From contig JAFQMC010000023.1 of assembly GCA_017421045.1 (NCBI GenBank), positions 1-64,000 of the forward strand: DNA of 64,000 nt, given 5' to 3'. This DNA comes from Clostridia bacterium (lineage in GTDB: Bacteria; Bacillota; Clostridia; Oscillospirales; Acutalibacteraceae). Shown here in pieces: positions 17,852-26,402 of the stretch. A program made the position numbers and the translations under genes. Numbering within the stretch: position 1 is the first letter of the stretch; every line of letters begins with the position of its first letter. Under the pieces are notes generated by a model that saw only the letters and a list, made by a program, of their open reading frames with translations, was not told the origin of the DNA and did no database searches.

Positions 17852-17957
17852 AATATTTCCTCCGTTTTTAAATATTAAACCGATTAGCTTCTTAGTTTAT
17901 TACTATGCCCGCGGGTAACGCAAAATCATTTTTTGAGGGCATCTTCTGCATCTTATT

Positions 17958-19037
17958 TTACTCACTGTCAGAGCTGAAAAGTGTAGGCTGGCACTCACAG
18001 CTTCTGCCCTGCTGAGGAATTCCCAGATGCTCATAGGCAAGGCTTGTGACACAACGACCTCGGGGTGTACGCGAAAGGAAACCTATCTGCATCAGATAAG
18101 GCTCATACACATCCTCGATGGTGACTGCCTCCTCGCCGATTGCGGCGGCTATGGTATCAAGTCCCACAGGACCGCCCGAGTAATTGCGAATCATGGCTTC
18201 AAGCATTCGTCTGTCGTTTTGGTCAAGTCCGAGACTGTCAATTTCCAGTCTGTCGAGAGCCGTCTTTGCGATATCGTAGGTGATAATGCCGCCTCCCATA
18301 ACCTGTGCAAAGTCACGGACACGCTTTAAGAGTCTGTTGGCGATTCGGGGAGTACCTCTGGAGCGGGATGCAAGCTCCATTGCCCCTTCAGGCTCAATGC
18401 TGATTCCCAGAATTCCTGCAGAACGTGTCACGATCTGTGCAAGCTCCTCCGGCGAATAAAGCTCCAGTCGGAGAATCACTCCGAATCGGTCACGCAGGGG
18501 TGCTGAGAGCTGTCCCGCTCTGGTGGTAGCACCTACCAACGTGAACTTCGGCAGCGGCAGATGATAGGAAGCCGCCATCTGACCTTTGCCCGTGATGATG
18601 TCGATTGCAAAGTCCTCCATAGAAGGATACAGAATCTCCTCTACCGCACGGCTCATTCGATGAATCTCATCAATAAAAAGCACATCGCCGGGGTTGAGGT
18701 TTGTGAGCAGTGCCGCCAGGTCTCCGGGCTTCTCGATTGCAGGACCCGATGTGATTCGGATGTTGACACCAAGCTCGTTTGCAATTATTGCAGAGAGGGT
18801 CGTCTTACCAAGTCCGGGAGGTCCGTAGAGAAGCACATGGTCCAGAGGCTCGCCTCTGAGCTTTGCCGCCTCAATGTATATCTTCAGATTTTCCTTGACC
18901 TTCTCCTGACCTATATAGTCATCAAAGGTTTTGGGTCTAAGGGGATTGTCTCCCTCCAGAGTATCCGTCGGTATCTCGGCCGTATCGACTATTCTGTTTT
19001 CAAAATCGAAGTCGTCTGTGAATACATTTGAACTCAT
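17958..19037 (-). CDS. ruvB: Holliday junction branch-migration ATPase RuvB
   Basis: This 359-residue AAA+ motor has Walker [10 protein letters not shown], Walker [10 protein letters not shown], sensor [18 protein letters not shown] and a C-terminal winged helix ending near FLSRTPRGR. It works with RuvA on recombination intermediates. It starts two bases after the ruvA stop. Confidence 0.97.
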   Translation of the reverse strand: MSSNVFTDDFDFENRIVDTAEIPTDTLEGDNPLRPKTFDDYIGQEKVKENLKIYIEAAKLRGEPLDHVLLYGPPGLGKTTLSAIIANELGVNIRITSGPAIEKPGDLAALLTNLNPGDVLFIDEIHRMSRAVEEILYPSMEDFAIDIITGKGQMAASYHLPLPKFTLVGATTRAGQLSAPLRDRFGVILRLELYSPEELAQIVTRSAGILGISIEPEGAMELASRSRGTPRIANRLLKRVRDFAQVMGGGIITYDIAKTALDRLEIDSLGLDQNDRRMLEAMIRNYSGGPVGLDTIAAAIGEEAVTIEDVYEPYLMQIGFLSRTPRGRCVTSLAYEHLGIPQQGRSCECQPTLFSSDSE

Positions 19038-19039
19038 AA

Positions 19040-19633
19040 TTATCTACCCATTATTCTCAAGGTTTGTGCAATAAGCTGTTCCACCGTAAGGTTGGGGTCA
19101 AGCCTGCTGAGCACGGGAGTGACATCCGCAGAGGAATATCCCAGAACAGCCAGTGCCGCCACCGCCTTGGGGATATTCCCCGTATCGGCAATTACGGAAC
19201 CGCCAAGGTCAACTGTCATATCTGAAGCAGAGAGACCTTTGAGCTTGTCCTTCAGCTCCAGAATGATTCTCTGGGCAAGCTTGGGACCTACTCCCTGGGC
19301 TCTGGTGAGTGCCTTGACATCTCCTGAAGCAACCGCCATTGCCACCTGCTCCGATGAAAGCTCGCTGAGCAGTGACAGCGCCATCTTGGGGCCAACTCCC
19401 GACACACCGATGAGTGTGCGGAAGCTATGAAGCTCACTCAGGGTTGCAAAGCCAAACAGCTCCATAGCGTCCTCACGGACATTAAGGTGAGTATAGAGAG
19501 TTGTTTCTGCATTGAGCTTGATGCTTCGCTGGGTGTTCAGGGTGGTCTGGCATTTGTAGCCTACTCCCCCACACTCCACTACCGCAAAGCCCTGTTCCAT
19601 ATGGATTAGTGTTCCTCGTACTGAATAAAACAT
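19040..19633 (-). CDS. ruvA: Holliday junction DNA-binding protein RuvA
   Basis: This is a 197-residue protein. The N-terminal OB fold (about 1-62) starts [13 protein letters not shown]. Tandem helix-hairpin-helix motifs follow, including [17 protein letters not shown] and [16 protein letters not shown], then a flexible linker and the C-terminal RuvB-binding helix bundle. GAGGT precedes the ATG. It is the middle gene of ruvC-ruvA-ruvB. Confidence 0.96.
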   Translation of the reverse strand: MFYSVRGTLIHMEQGFAVVECGGVGYKCQTTLNTQRSIKLNAETTLYTHLNVREDAMELFGFATLSELHSFRTLIGVSGVGPKMALSLLSELSSEQVAMAVASGDVKALTRAQGVGPKLAQRIILELKDKLKGLSASDMTVDLGGSVIADTGNIPKAVAALAVLGYSSADVTPVLSRLDPNLTVEQLIAQTLRIMGR

Positions 19634-19678
19634 TTTTACCTCAACACAAAAATAATAATTCTTTTAAAGAAATCAGAT

Positions 19679-20188
19679 TCACTTGATTCCCTGCTGTCGA
19701 AGCTGAAGCCTGACACCTGTACCTGCTGCGTGGACATGGCAGATTGCAACTGCCAGAGCGTCGGCGGTGTCGTCGTATCTGGGCATTTTGGCAAGATGCA
19801 GGAGGCGTTTGGTCATCTCCATAACCTGAGGTTTCTTCGCCTTTCCGTAGCCCGTGACAGCGGTTTTGACCTGCAGAGGTGTATATTCGAAAATCGGAAT
19901 CCCTGCAAGCTTCGCGCAAAGGAGGATAACTCCCCTTGCCTCTGCAACCATAATGCCCGTCTTCTGATTGTTCTGAAAATACAGCGACTCGATGGATAAT
20001 GCATCGGGCCTGACCTTCTCGATAAGGTCGTTCATATTATCAAATATGATTTTGAGTCTCTCCTCAAAAGGAGTATCTGCATCCGTGGTGATAGCACCGC
20101 AAGCCATAGCACGATACGAGTTGCCCTCATAGGAAACAACTCCGTATCCCACAATGGCATAACCCGGGTCAATTCCGAGAACTACCAC
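19679..20188 (-). CDS. ruvC: Crossover junction endodeoxyribonuclease RuvC
   Basis: This 169-residue Holliday junction resolvase has catalytic acids in LGIDPG, SIESLYF and RYDDTADALA. A GTG start at 20188, preceded by GGGAGG, gives the usual N-terminus (M)VVLGIDPG. An upstream ATG at 20221 would add 11 unusual residues that include the ribosome site. It is the first gene of the ruvCAB operon, with a good promoter at 20241-20269. Confidence 0.93.
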   Translation of the reverse strand: MVVLGIDPGYAIVGYGVVSYEGNSYRAMACGAITTDADTPFEERLKIIFDNMNDLIEKVRPDALSIESLYFQNNQKTGIMVAEARGVILLCAKLAGIPIFEYTPLQVKTAVTGYGKAKKPQVMEMTKRLLHLAKMPRYDDTADALAVAICHVHAAGTGVRLQLRQQGIK

Positions 20189-20240
20189 ATCTGCACCTCC
20201 CTGAGCGACATACTGAGCCACATTAATTTAATAATAAGTT

Positions 20241-20269
20241 ATTATAACATATAAGTGTATAAATGGCAA
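20241..20269 (-). promoter_or_regulatory. Promoter of ruvCAB
   Basis: On the minus strand TTGCCA (20264-20269), a 17-base spacer and TATAAT (20241-20246) lie about 50 bases ahead of the GTG start. No SOS-type operator was recognised. Confidence 0.75.
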
Positions 20270-20302
20270 CTTATATTCGCAAAAGTTTTTAATATTTTTC
20301 CT

Positions 20303-20362
20303 GAGTTTTTTTGCAAAAATCAAGAGGGATGAAAAAGCTCGCAAAGACAGCTTTCATCCCTC
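20303..20362 (-). terminator. Terminator of the lipoprotein gene
   Basis: On the minus strand GAGGGATGAAAG ... CTTTTTCATCCCTC is a long hairpin (20324-20362), followed by TTGATTTTTGCAAAAAAA. Confidence 0.75.
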
Positions 20363-20415
20363 ATCGGATTCATTATCAATATGTGTATACCGCACTGCTG
20401 TTTCAAAGGAAAGCA

Positions 20416-20787
20416 TCACGGTTGTGTTGCGTGAGTTACTCTTTCAAAAGTCAGGGTGGAGCCCATATGGGAAATAACGGCTCTGTCGGTAAAAACTTCA
20501 TATGAAAACACATAGGTTTTGCACAGGTTTGTATCGGTGATGAAAAAACGCTCTCTGTCCACAGCAAGAGCACCGCTGATGAACGCCAGCTCATCCCCTG
20601 TTGCGGTGATAACCGAGAAAGAGGCTGAATCCGCAGAAAAATCCAGCTTTCCGCGGATACCGCTTTCTGTTACGGTTTCCCAGGATGTGGATGTAAGCTC
20701 GTCCTGCGGGGTGACTATGACCCTTTCACATCCGAAAAACGTCAGCATTATTACTGCAATAATCGGCACACAAAGAATTCTTTTCAT
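20416..20787 (-). CDS. Small predicted lipoprotein of unknown function
   Basis: This is a 123-residue protein. The type II signal sequence MKRILCVPIIAVIMLTFFGC ends in a lipobox Cys, so the mature form should be tethered to the outer face of the membrane. The rest is a compact beta-rich domain of about 100 residues with no recognised motif; it includes the string TSTSWET, which resembles lipocalin-like small lipoproteins. It is a single gene with its own terminator, divergent from the DUF2804 gene. Confidence 0.75.
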   Translation of the reverse strand: MKRILCVPIIAVIMLTFFGCERVIVTPQDELTSTSWETVTESGIRGKLDFSADSASFSVITATGDELAFISGALAVDRERFFITDTNLCKTYVFSYEVFTDRAVISHMGSTLTFERVTHATQP

Positions 20788-20835
20788 ACATTATCACCTT
20801 TTTTCAAAAGTATTTCCGGTATTTCTCATAAAGCC

Positions 20836-20863
20836 TTGAATTAACACGCAAAAAATGTATAAT
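20836..20863 (+). promoter_or_regulatory. Promoter of the DUF2804 gene
   Basis: TTGAAT (20836-20841), a 16-base spacer and TATAAT (20858-20863) lie 38 bases ahead of the ATG. Confidence 0.65.
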
Positions 20864-20901
20864 TATATATTGACCAAATATGAAAAAAGAGGTGAGACCG
20901 G

Positions 20902-21906
20902 ATGCAAAATGAAATTAAAAGCATCACTAACGTGTTTGACTCCTCCGGTCTTGTAAGCACTGTAGGCTGGAGCAGACAGCCTGTGTTTGTGCTTGACAAA
21001 TCACTATGCAAAAACCGCTTGTCTCTTTACGAGAGAGACAGCTATCTTATATCTAACGAGCGGGTATCTGTATACCTTTCTGTGGCTGAAAACGGTCTAA
21101 GCTGTGAGGTTACTGCTGTTGTTGCTGACCACGAAACAGGAAGCATTGATGCACGCACCCTGAAAAAGTATATGTCCTTTGGCAGGCTGGATATGCCTGC
21201 ATCAAGCAAAAACGGCGATGTTACATTTACTGATGCACGGGTTGGAATGAATTTTTCCAACACCGCTCTGAAGAGATACATCCGCTGTGAGTTTGTGGAT
21301 TTCTCCATGGACAAGAATCTGTATATCAACGTTATGCTTGAGGACGGAATCGACGAAAGTCTGAACGTGCTGATTCCTGCCAAGAAGAACAAGAAGAATT
21401 TCTATATGAAACGCTTCATGCCTGCCATGAAGGCATTGGGAATCGTCCGTTGCGGAGGTGCGGAGTACAGCTTCCAAAGTGAGGACAGCCATGCATTCCT
21501 TGACTGGCAGAGATGCTCTATGAGCGACAGAGCTTACTATCACGCACTTTACTGCGACACTCAGCTCAAAGGACATCAGTTCTCTCTTTGTCTGGCAGGA
21601 GGTATCGGCAACACCTTCAAAGGCTCTGAAAACTGCTATTTCTACGACGGAATCATACATAAATTTGCATCGGTGAAAGCTGACGGAAGCGAGGACAAAC
21701 CCGATAAACCCTGGCACTTCACTGCAGGAAGCTCAGCGCTGGACATAACTTTCAAGCCTGATATCAAGGCAGGTCATCTCATGAGCAAAAAATGCGGGCA
21801 AAAGACCATTATCTTCGGCAAGTTGTACGGAACAATTCAGCAGCTTGACACCGAGCAGGTGACTCTTGACGCGGTACCTGCTCACATAGAATTCACTTTT
21901 GTATAA
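20902..21906 (+). CDS. DUF2804 family protein
   Basis: This is a 334-residue soluble protein. It begins IKSITNVFDSSGLVSTVGWSRQP and contains blocks such as DWQRCSMSDRAYYHALYC, SLCLAGGIGNTFKGSENCYF and DGIIHKFASV, matching the DUF2804 pattern. Members are found in bacteria and fungi and have a beta-rich, lipocalin/hydrolase-like fold of unknown function. GAGGTGA precedes the ATG. It is monocistronic, with its own promoter and a strong terminator. Confidence 0.8.
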   Translation: MQNEIKSITNVFDSSGLVSTVGWSRQPVFVLDKSLCKNRLSLYERDSYLISNERVSVYLSVAENGLSCEVTAVVADHETGSIDARTLKKYMSFGRLDMPASSKNGDVTFTDARVGMNFSNTALKRYIRCEFVDFSMDKNLYINVMLEDGIDESLNVLIPAKKNKKNFYMKRFMPAMKALGIVRCGGAEYSFQSEDSHAFLDWQRCSMSDRAYYHALYCDTQLKGHQFSLCLAGGIGNTFKGSENCYFYDGIIHKFASVKADGSEDKPDKPWHFTAGSSALDITFKPDIKAGHLMSKKCGQKTIIFGKLYGTIQQLDTEQVTLDAVPAHIEFTFV

Positions 21907-21911
21907 GAAAA

Positions 21912-21955
21912 ATAAAAAGGAGCTTTCTCACACGTGTGGGAAAGCTCCTTTTGGT
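21912..21955. terminator. Terminator between DUF2804 and the converging membrane-protein gene
   Basis: AAGGAGCTTTC and GAAAGCTCCTT pair around a 12-base loop and are followed by TTGGTTTT. The A-rich 5' flank makes it usable in both directions. Confidence 0.8.
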
Positions 21956-21963
21956 TTTAGATA

Positions 21964-24024
21964 TTATATGGGAAAATACTGTGTTCCGAAGGAAATAAGT
22001 TCCTGCATTGCAGGGATATTCAGGAAAAGCAGAACTGCAGATGCCGCGACACAAAAAGCGGGAAGAATGAACTTTGCTTTCAAGAGAGTCTGGATTTTCT
22101 CCACAAGCTGGATAATAAGCACCAGAAATGCCCAGCCGAAGTAGAGAGAATAGAGAATCAGTCCGTTCTCCTGTGTTCCCCATCCGAGGACAAGGAGCAT
22201 AACAACGGAGAATCCTGCCCAGAAAGCCGCCAGACGGCTGCTGACTTTGTCTCTGTTCAGAACTGCACTGATTGCCGCAAGGGCAAAAATACAGATTCCG
22301 AAGATGTTAAGTCCTGTCAGATTATCAAGCTGCCATGAGATGTGTTCGGGAATAACGTTGCTTGCACCCGCCTTTGCAGGCAGGAAGCAGTTGTGCAAAA
22401 ACTCTGTGTATTGGAACACCTTGTCTAAAAATGTTACTTCCTGACCCGTGAATCGGCTGAGGGCGATAGTTTTGTGGACAAAGCCGGTGATAACATCAGA
22501 CCTGCAGAACATAAGCAACATAACCACAAACTCGCAGGCAAAGGTCACTGCTTCGGCTATGAATGCTCTGAATTTCTTCACGGGAGAATTCTCTGCGGCA
22601 AAGGGAAACAACACTGCACCTGTGAGCAATGTGCCCGTTGTGCCGAAAAGCACAAACTTCCGCGACAGGGTCTTCTTGCTGTATATCATATACATACAGA
22701 GCACCAGCCAGAAATAAGCCACCACGTACTGCTCCAGCATCAGAGCAAACAAAAGCTGAGTATATGTGCACAGACTCACAAGCATAAAGCATACACGGCC
22801 TAGAGGTTTAAGCTCCAACATTTTCGCAAGGATAAAGTTTGCACAAAACAGCAACGGCACCTGAGCAACAGCAAGTAAAATTGCATTTACTGTGTCAGAA
22901 AAGAAATAACCCGGAAGATTGGCGATTCCGATGAAGGGCGCCGAAAACAGTGCAAAGAAGGGCTGACGGAGATCGTTCTCCACGTGGCTCACAACGGAAT
23001 AAGCACCGAACTTTACAAGCAACGGTGAGTCGCAGGTGTAGACGATATCGTAGTTATATTCTGTGCCGTAGAAGGCATCGGTCTGAACAAAGGCCACGGT
23101 GATGTAGGTACAGACCAAAACCGCCAGAACTGCATACACGATGGTTTCAGAAAGCTTCACGCCCTTGAAGATTTCGCAATCTTTGAATACACCGACCAGT
23201 GTTTTCCAGAAAAGAGAGAGGCACACATAGACAAAAGCCAGTGCCAGAAAAGCTCCTGCTAAACTTACTGCCGCAAAAACAATGTTAAACTTTTCGGGAA
23301 GTCCGAACTTGACCAACAAATCGTAAAAACGGCTTTGGTTCACAAGGCATATGCCCATTGCGCTGAGAATACAAAATACTTTTTTTGCAGGTTTATCCTC
23401 GCGGATTACCGACCACAAAGAGGGAGCTTTTGATGCAAAAAGCAGTAAAACACCAAAGGTGATCAGCATTCCGACGAAATATGTCACGGTGTTTATGACC
23501 ATGAGAACATATAAAGCCATGGCTGAAATCACAAAAAACCAGTTGCTTTTAAGTCCGGAGGGAGTGTGAGAATCTTTCTGCTGAGGGATGTATCTCTCTG
23601 CGACAGACGTAAGAAGATTCACAATATGTTGAGAGAGAACAAACAGAGCGTAGAAACTCAGCACACACAAGACCATTCCAGCAAGCAGATAGTTCAGGGG
23701 AATATTAAACGAGAGTGTGTCGAGCAGGGTTAAGAGTTTATCTCCCCCGGGAACCCACGCAGTTATGAAGTTGTTGAAGCCGAGAACCTCAATCAAAAAA
23801 GCGAGGATGACGGAGCTTATCACGGAGACGGGAGTGAAGGATGATTTAACCTTTGTTTTTCCGAGAAAAGACAGAACCACAACGGCGAGAAACACAACAG
23901 CGAAAATCGGAACGTAGGCGATGCTGTTTATTGAAAACAAGCACAAAGCCACCAAGGCGGACAGTATCAAAGGAATGTTCATAAGCAAGTTTTTCATTCC
24001 TGTTGCAAAATTAATCCTTTTCAC
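21964..24024 (-). CDS. Large polytopic membrane protein of unknown function
   Basis: This is a 686-residue protein with roughly 15-18 hydrophobic helices and little soluble sequence. One extracytoplasmic loop (about 320-370) holds TDAFYGTEYNYD and, further on, SHVENDLRQPFFALFSAPF. That arrangement recalls the Asp-rich loop and (R/Q)-(H/Q)-P-L/F-F motif of GT-C polyprenyl-phosphate glycosyltransferases, but the match is too weak to assign. A GTG start at 24024 is supported by AAAGGAG 8 bases upstream; the nearby ATG is out of frame. It is transcribed alone and converges on the DUF2804 gene. Confidence 0.6.
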   Translation of the reverse strand: MKRINFATGMKNLLMNIPLILSALVALCLFSINSIAYVPIFAVVFLAVVVLSFLGKTKVKSSFTPVSVISSVILAFLIEVLGFNNFITAWVPGGDKLLTLLDTLSFNIPLNYLLAGMVLCVLSFYALFVLSQHIVNLLTSVAERYIPQQKDSHTPSGLKSNWFFVISAMALYVLMVINTVTYFVGMLITFGVLLLFASKAPSLWSVIREDKPAKKVFCILSAMGICLVNQSRFYDLLVKFGLPEKFNIVFAAVSLAGAFLALAFVYVCLSLFWKTLVGVFKDCEIFKGVKLSETIVYAVLAVLVCTYITVAFVQTDAFYGTEYNYDIVYTCDSPLLVKFGAYSVVSHVENDLRQPFFALFSAPFIGIANLPGYFFSDTVNAILLAVAQVPLLFCANFILAKMLELKPLGRVCFMLVSLCTYTQLLFALMLEQYVVAYFWLVLCMYMIYSKKTLSRKFVLFGTTGTLLTGAVLFPFAAENSPVKKFRAFIAEAVTFACEFVVMLLMFCRSDVITGFVHKTIALSRFTGQEVTFLDKVFQYTEFLHNCFLPAKAGASNVIPEHISWQLDNLTGLNIFGICIFALAAISAVLNRDKVSSRLAAFWAGFSVVMLLVLGWGTQENGLILYSLYFGWAFLVLIIQLVEKIQTLLKAKFILPAFCVAASAVLLFLNIPAMQELISFGTQYFPI

Positions 24025-24099
24025 AGTGCATCTCCTTTCCCGTGATTAATAGCCTTTCGTAGAAATTATAACGCATACCCAAGGGGGTTATCGTAAATT

Positions 24100-24255
24100 T
24101 CAGTCGTCAGACTCCTCTGATTCTGTGTTTTGCTCAGAAGAGAGCATTTCTTTGAACATCTTTTCTTTATCTTCTTCTGACATAAGCCTGAACCAGAGCA
24201 ACAGCTCCTTTTCCTTGTCAGGTAAATCAAAGAAATATGTAGGTGTATCGTTCAT
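24100..24255 (-). CDS. Small acidic protein (51 aa), unknown
   Basis: This short frame runs from ATG at 24255 to TGA at 24100. It encodes 51 residues: MNDTPTYFFDLPDKEKELLL, then WFRLMSEEDKEKMFKEMLS, then an acidic tail SEQNTESEESDD. The middle forms an amphipathic helix with regular charge spacing, which is unlike random translation. An AAAGG lies about 13 bases upstream, slightly far for a ribosome site. It follows the terminator of the LCP gene, so its expression is uncertain. It could be a small regulator or adaptor; no family is recognised. Confidence 0.55.
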   Translation of the reverse strand: MNDTPTYFFDLPDKEKELLLWFRLMSEEDKEKMFKEMLSSEQNTESEESDD

Positions 24256-24295
24256 ATCTGCACATATGCCTTTCTTGTATATTTTTCGGTATAAG

Positions 24296-24323
24296 AAAAA
24301 GTCTCCCTTGCGGGAGGCTTTTT
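24296..24323. terminator. Terminator after the LCP gene
   Basis: AAAAAGTCTCCC-TTGC-GGGAGGCTTTTT is a perfect hairpin with A and T runs on both sides, starting 8 bases past the LCP stop. Confidence 0.85.
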
Positions 24324-24330
24324 GAATATA

Positions 24331-25461
24331 TTACTGTGTTACAAGTTCCTCATAGATAAATTTGGCAAGGTCAAGACGAGCCTGATTCCAGTCGTTGACA
24401 AGGATAACGGAACCTGCGCTGTTGTAGCCGTAGCTCCATGTGCCGTCTGAAGGCATCGAACACTGCTCGATGTCATAGCCGAGGTATGTCATAGCATTTG
24501 CAACAAGGGACTGAATCTCTGTTTTCTTCAGGTTAGTTGTAACCTTAGGTCCGATGCTGTTTACAATCTGGACAATCTCGGCAAGGGTTGCATCCTCCTT
24601 GAGGTTGGTGATAACAGCCTCCAGGAAGTTACGCTGACGGTCGGTACGATCCCAGTCATCGCCTGAGAAGGACATACCGTTGTATGTGCCGCCACGGTTT
24701 CTTGCATACCAAAGAGCCTGCTGACCGTTGAGAGTTACCATACCCTCGGAAGCGTTGAGGTACTCATTCTGGCCGTTTTCAGCGATCTGGCAGTTGATGT
24801 AGTCTATTTCATTCTGAGTGAGGTAAAGCTCTACACCACCCATGATATCTACGATAGATTTAAAGGTTGAGAAGTTAACTATGGCGTATCGGTCTATCTG
24901 GACTCCGTAGTTTGCCTCGATAGTCTGGATAGCAAGCTGTGCACCGCCCAGAGCATAGGAAACATTGAGCTTTGATGAATAGTGACCGGGAATCTCAACG
25001 TAGGTATCTCTCAGGAAAGATGTCATCTTGATTTTCTGATGACGGTTGTCGATAGAGAGGAGAATCATTGTGTCACTTCTGCCGTGATAACCGGAGGAGT
25101 TTGCAGGCTGATCCTCACCGAAGAGCATAACATTAAGCACATAGGGGTCGTTGAGAAGATCACTGGACTGAGTATCAAACTGCAGATCCTGTGTGGTATC
25201 TTCGCCTGAGTTTCCTGTTACACCGGTTGTGTCGGGCAGATCCTTGTATCCGAAGGAGTTGATGGTTGCATAGCCGTAAAGGCAGGCACAACCGCCGCCG
25301 AGACACAGCAGCGACAGAACTATGCAGACAATTCTGATTGCCAGAATATTCTTCTTTTTCTTTTTGCCGTTCTGGGGAGCCTTGCCTCTGCTTGAGGAGG
25401 TGCCGCGGCTAACGTTAGAGCGACTGTTGATGTCAACATACTCTCTGTTATCGTTACTCAT
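24331..25461 (-). CDS. LytR-CpsA-Psr (LCP) family cell-wall glycopolymer ligase
   Basis: This is a 376-residue membrane-anchored enzyme. A basic cytosolic tail with a KKKKK cluster precedes one transmembrane helix (about 42-65), and the LCP domain fills about 105-330. The family hallmarks are RSDTMILLSID, SFLRDTYVEIPG, KLNVSYALGG and the Arg-rich WYARNR and DWDRTDRQRNFLEAV, which bind the polyprenyl pyrophosphate head group. LCP enzymes transfer wall teichoic acid or polysaccharide from lipid carriers to peptidoglycan. AAGGAG precedes the ATG, and its promoter is at 25629-25656. Confidence 0.92.
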   Translation of the reverse strand: MSNDNREYVDINSRSNVSRGTSSSRGKAPQNGKKKKKNILAIRIVCIVLSLLCLGGGCACLYGYATINSFGYKDLPDTTGVTGNSGEDTTQDLQFDTQSSDLLNDPYVLNVMLFGEDQPANSSGYHGRSDTMILLSIDNRHQKIKMTSFLRDTYVEIPGHYSSKLNVSYALGGAQLAIQTIEANYGVQIDRYAIVNFSTFKSIVDIMGGVELYLTQNEIDYINCQIAENGQNEYLNASEGMVTLNGQQALWYARNRGGTYNGMSFSGDDWDRTDRQRNFLEAVITNLKEDATLAEIVQIVNSIGPKVTTNLKKTEIQSLVANAMTYLGYDIEQCSMPSDGTWSYGYNSAGSVILVNDWNQARLDLAKFIYEELVTQ

Positions 25462-25628
25462 AATAAATATCTCCTTATATCCATATCCCTCTTAGCGTTT
25501 AAAAAGCCAAACGCCGATTTCAGTCTGAATACCGAAAATGCCAGATACTATTTACTGACAAAATTTCATCACATAACATTATACAGCAATCTTTTTAATT
25601 ATAATTCTTATTAGGAACTATGACGCGA

Positions 25629-25656
25629 ATTATATCATAATTCATCAACTTGTCAT
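25629..25656 (-). promoter_or_regulatory. Promoter of the LCP gene
   Basis: On the minus strand ATGACA (25651-25656), a 16-base spacer and TATAAT (25629-25634) are followed by a leader of about 160 bases. The leader holds only a weak 6-bp hairpin, GCGTTT/AAACGC, at about 25495-25515. Confidence 0.6.
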
Positions 25657-25703
25657 ATTTCAGGGTATATTCGGCAATATTATGTCACAAAGTTCAACAT
25701 AAA

Positions 25704-26291
25704 TCACTCAAGTTCATCAAGTGTCAACTCGTATGCAGGAAGGAATTCTTCCATAAACACACGGAGAGCAGGAAGGTCTGCCTGCATTTTCTGAAGATTA
25801 TCTCTGATGGTACGCTCTGCCTTGACAAATTCATTATTTCCCATTCTGATTTCACAGATACATTTGATAAGGGCAGAGAGCTTGTCCGCCGCCTTCACGT
25901 ATTTCTGAAGAGAGGCGTCTGCTTTTGAGGAATCTATGAGAGGCTCGTAGACTCCGCGCAGATCATCAGGAAGCATGGACAGGAGTCTCTGCTCCGACAC
26001 CTGCTCTATGCGCTGATATGCGTGGCGGATTTCGTCATCATAATACTTGATGGGCGTTGGCAGGTCGCCTGTGATGATTTCGCCGGCATCATGAAAGATT
26101 CCCAGCACTGCCGCGCGGTCAGCAGAGAGATTCTCGCCAAAACGCTCGTTTGCTATGGTCACAAGAACATGAGCAAGAACCGCAACCTCGTGGCTGTGTT
26201 CGCTGATATTCTCTTCTCTCGTATTATTCATCAGCCCCCAACGACCTATATACCTCATCCTTGAAAGCATGGCAAAAAAATTATTATTCAT
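25704..26291 (-). CDS. yfbR: HD-domain 5'-deoxynucleotidase, YfbR type
   Basis: This is a 195-residue HD phosphohydrolase. Metal and active-site residues appear in EHSHEVAVLAH, GIFHDAGEIITGDLPTPIKY and a later ADKLSALIKC, matching YfbR, which dephosphorylates deoxynucleoside 5'-monophosphates. The ATG at 26291 has GAGAGGT upstream. An in-frame start at 26324 lacks a ribosome site. It diverges from pepV. Confidence 0.88.
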   Translation of the reverse strand: MNNNFFAMLSRMRYIGRWGLMNNTREENISEHSHEVAVLAHVLVTIANERFGENLSADRAAVLGIFHDAGEIITGDLPTPIKYYDDEIRHAYQRIEQVSEQRLLSMLPDDLRGVYEPLIDSSKADASLQKYVKAADKLSALIKCICEIRMGNNEFVKAERTIRDNLQKMQADLPALRVFMEEFLPAYELTLDELE

Positions 26292-26402
26292 AAACTTACC
26301 TCTCAATAAAAAAACTTGGTGCATTTTGTAAACATATGTGTTATACTATGTATTATATACTATCACTTTGATTTGGTAAAGCTATTTTTTGTGGAGGTCA
26401 CT

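Noticed and set aside
17852..17957. Terminator between ruvB and glmM
   Set aside because: Only a weak ATGCCC/GGGCAT pairing with a long loop and no U-tract is present, so it was not annotated.
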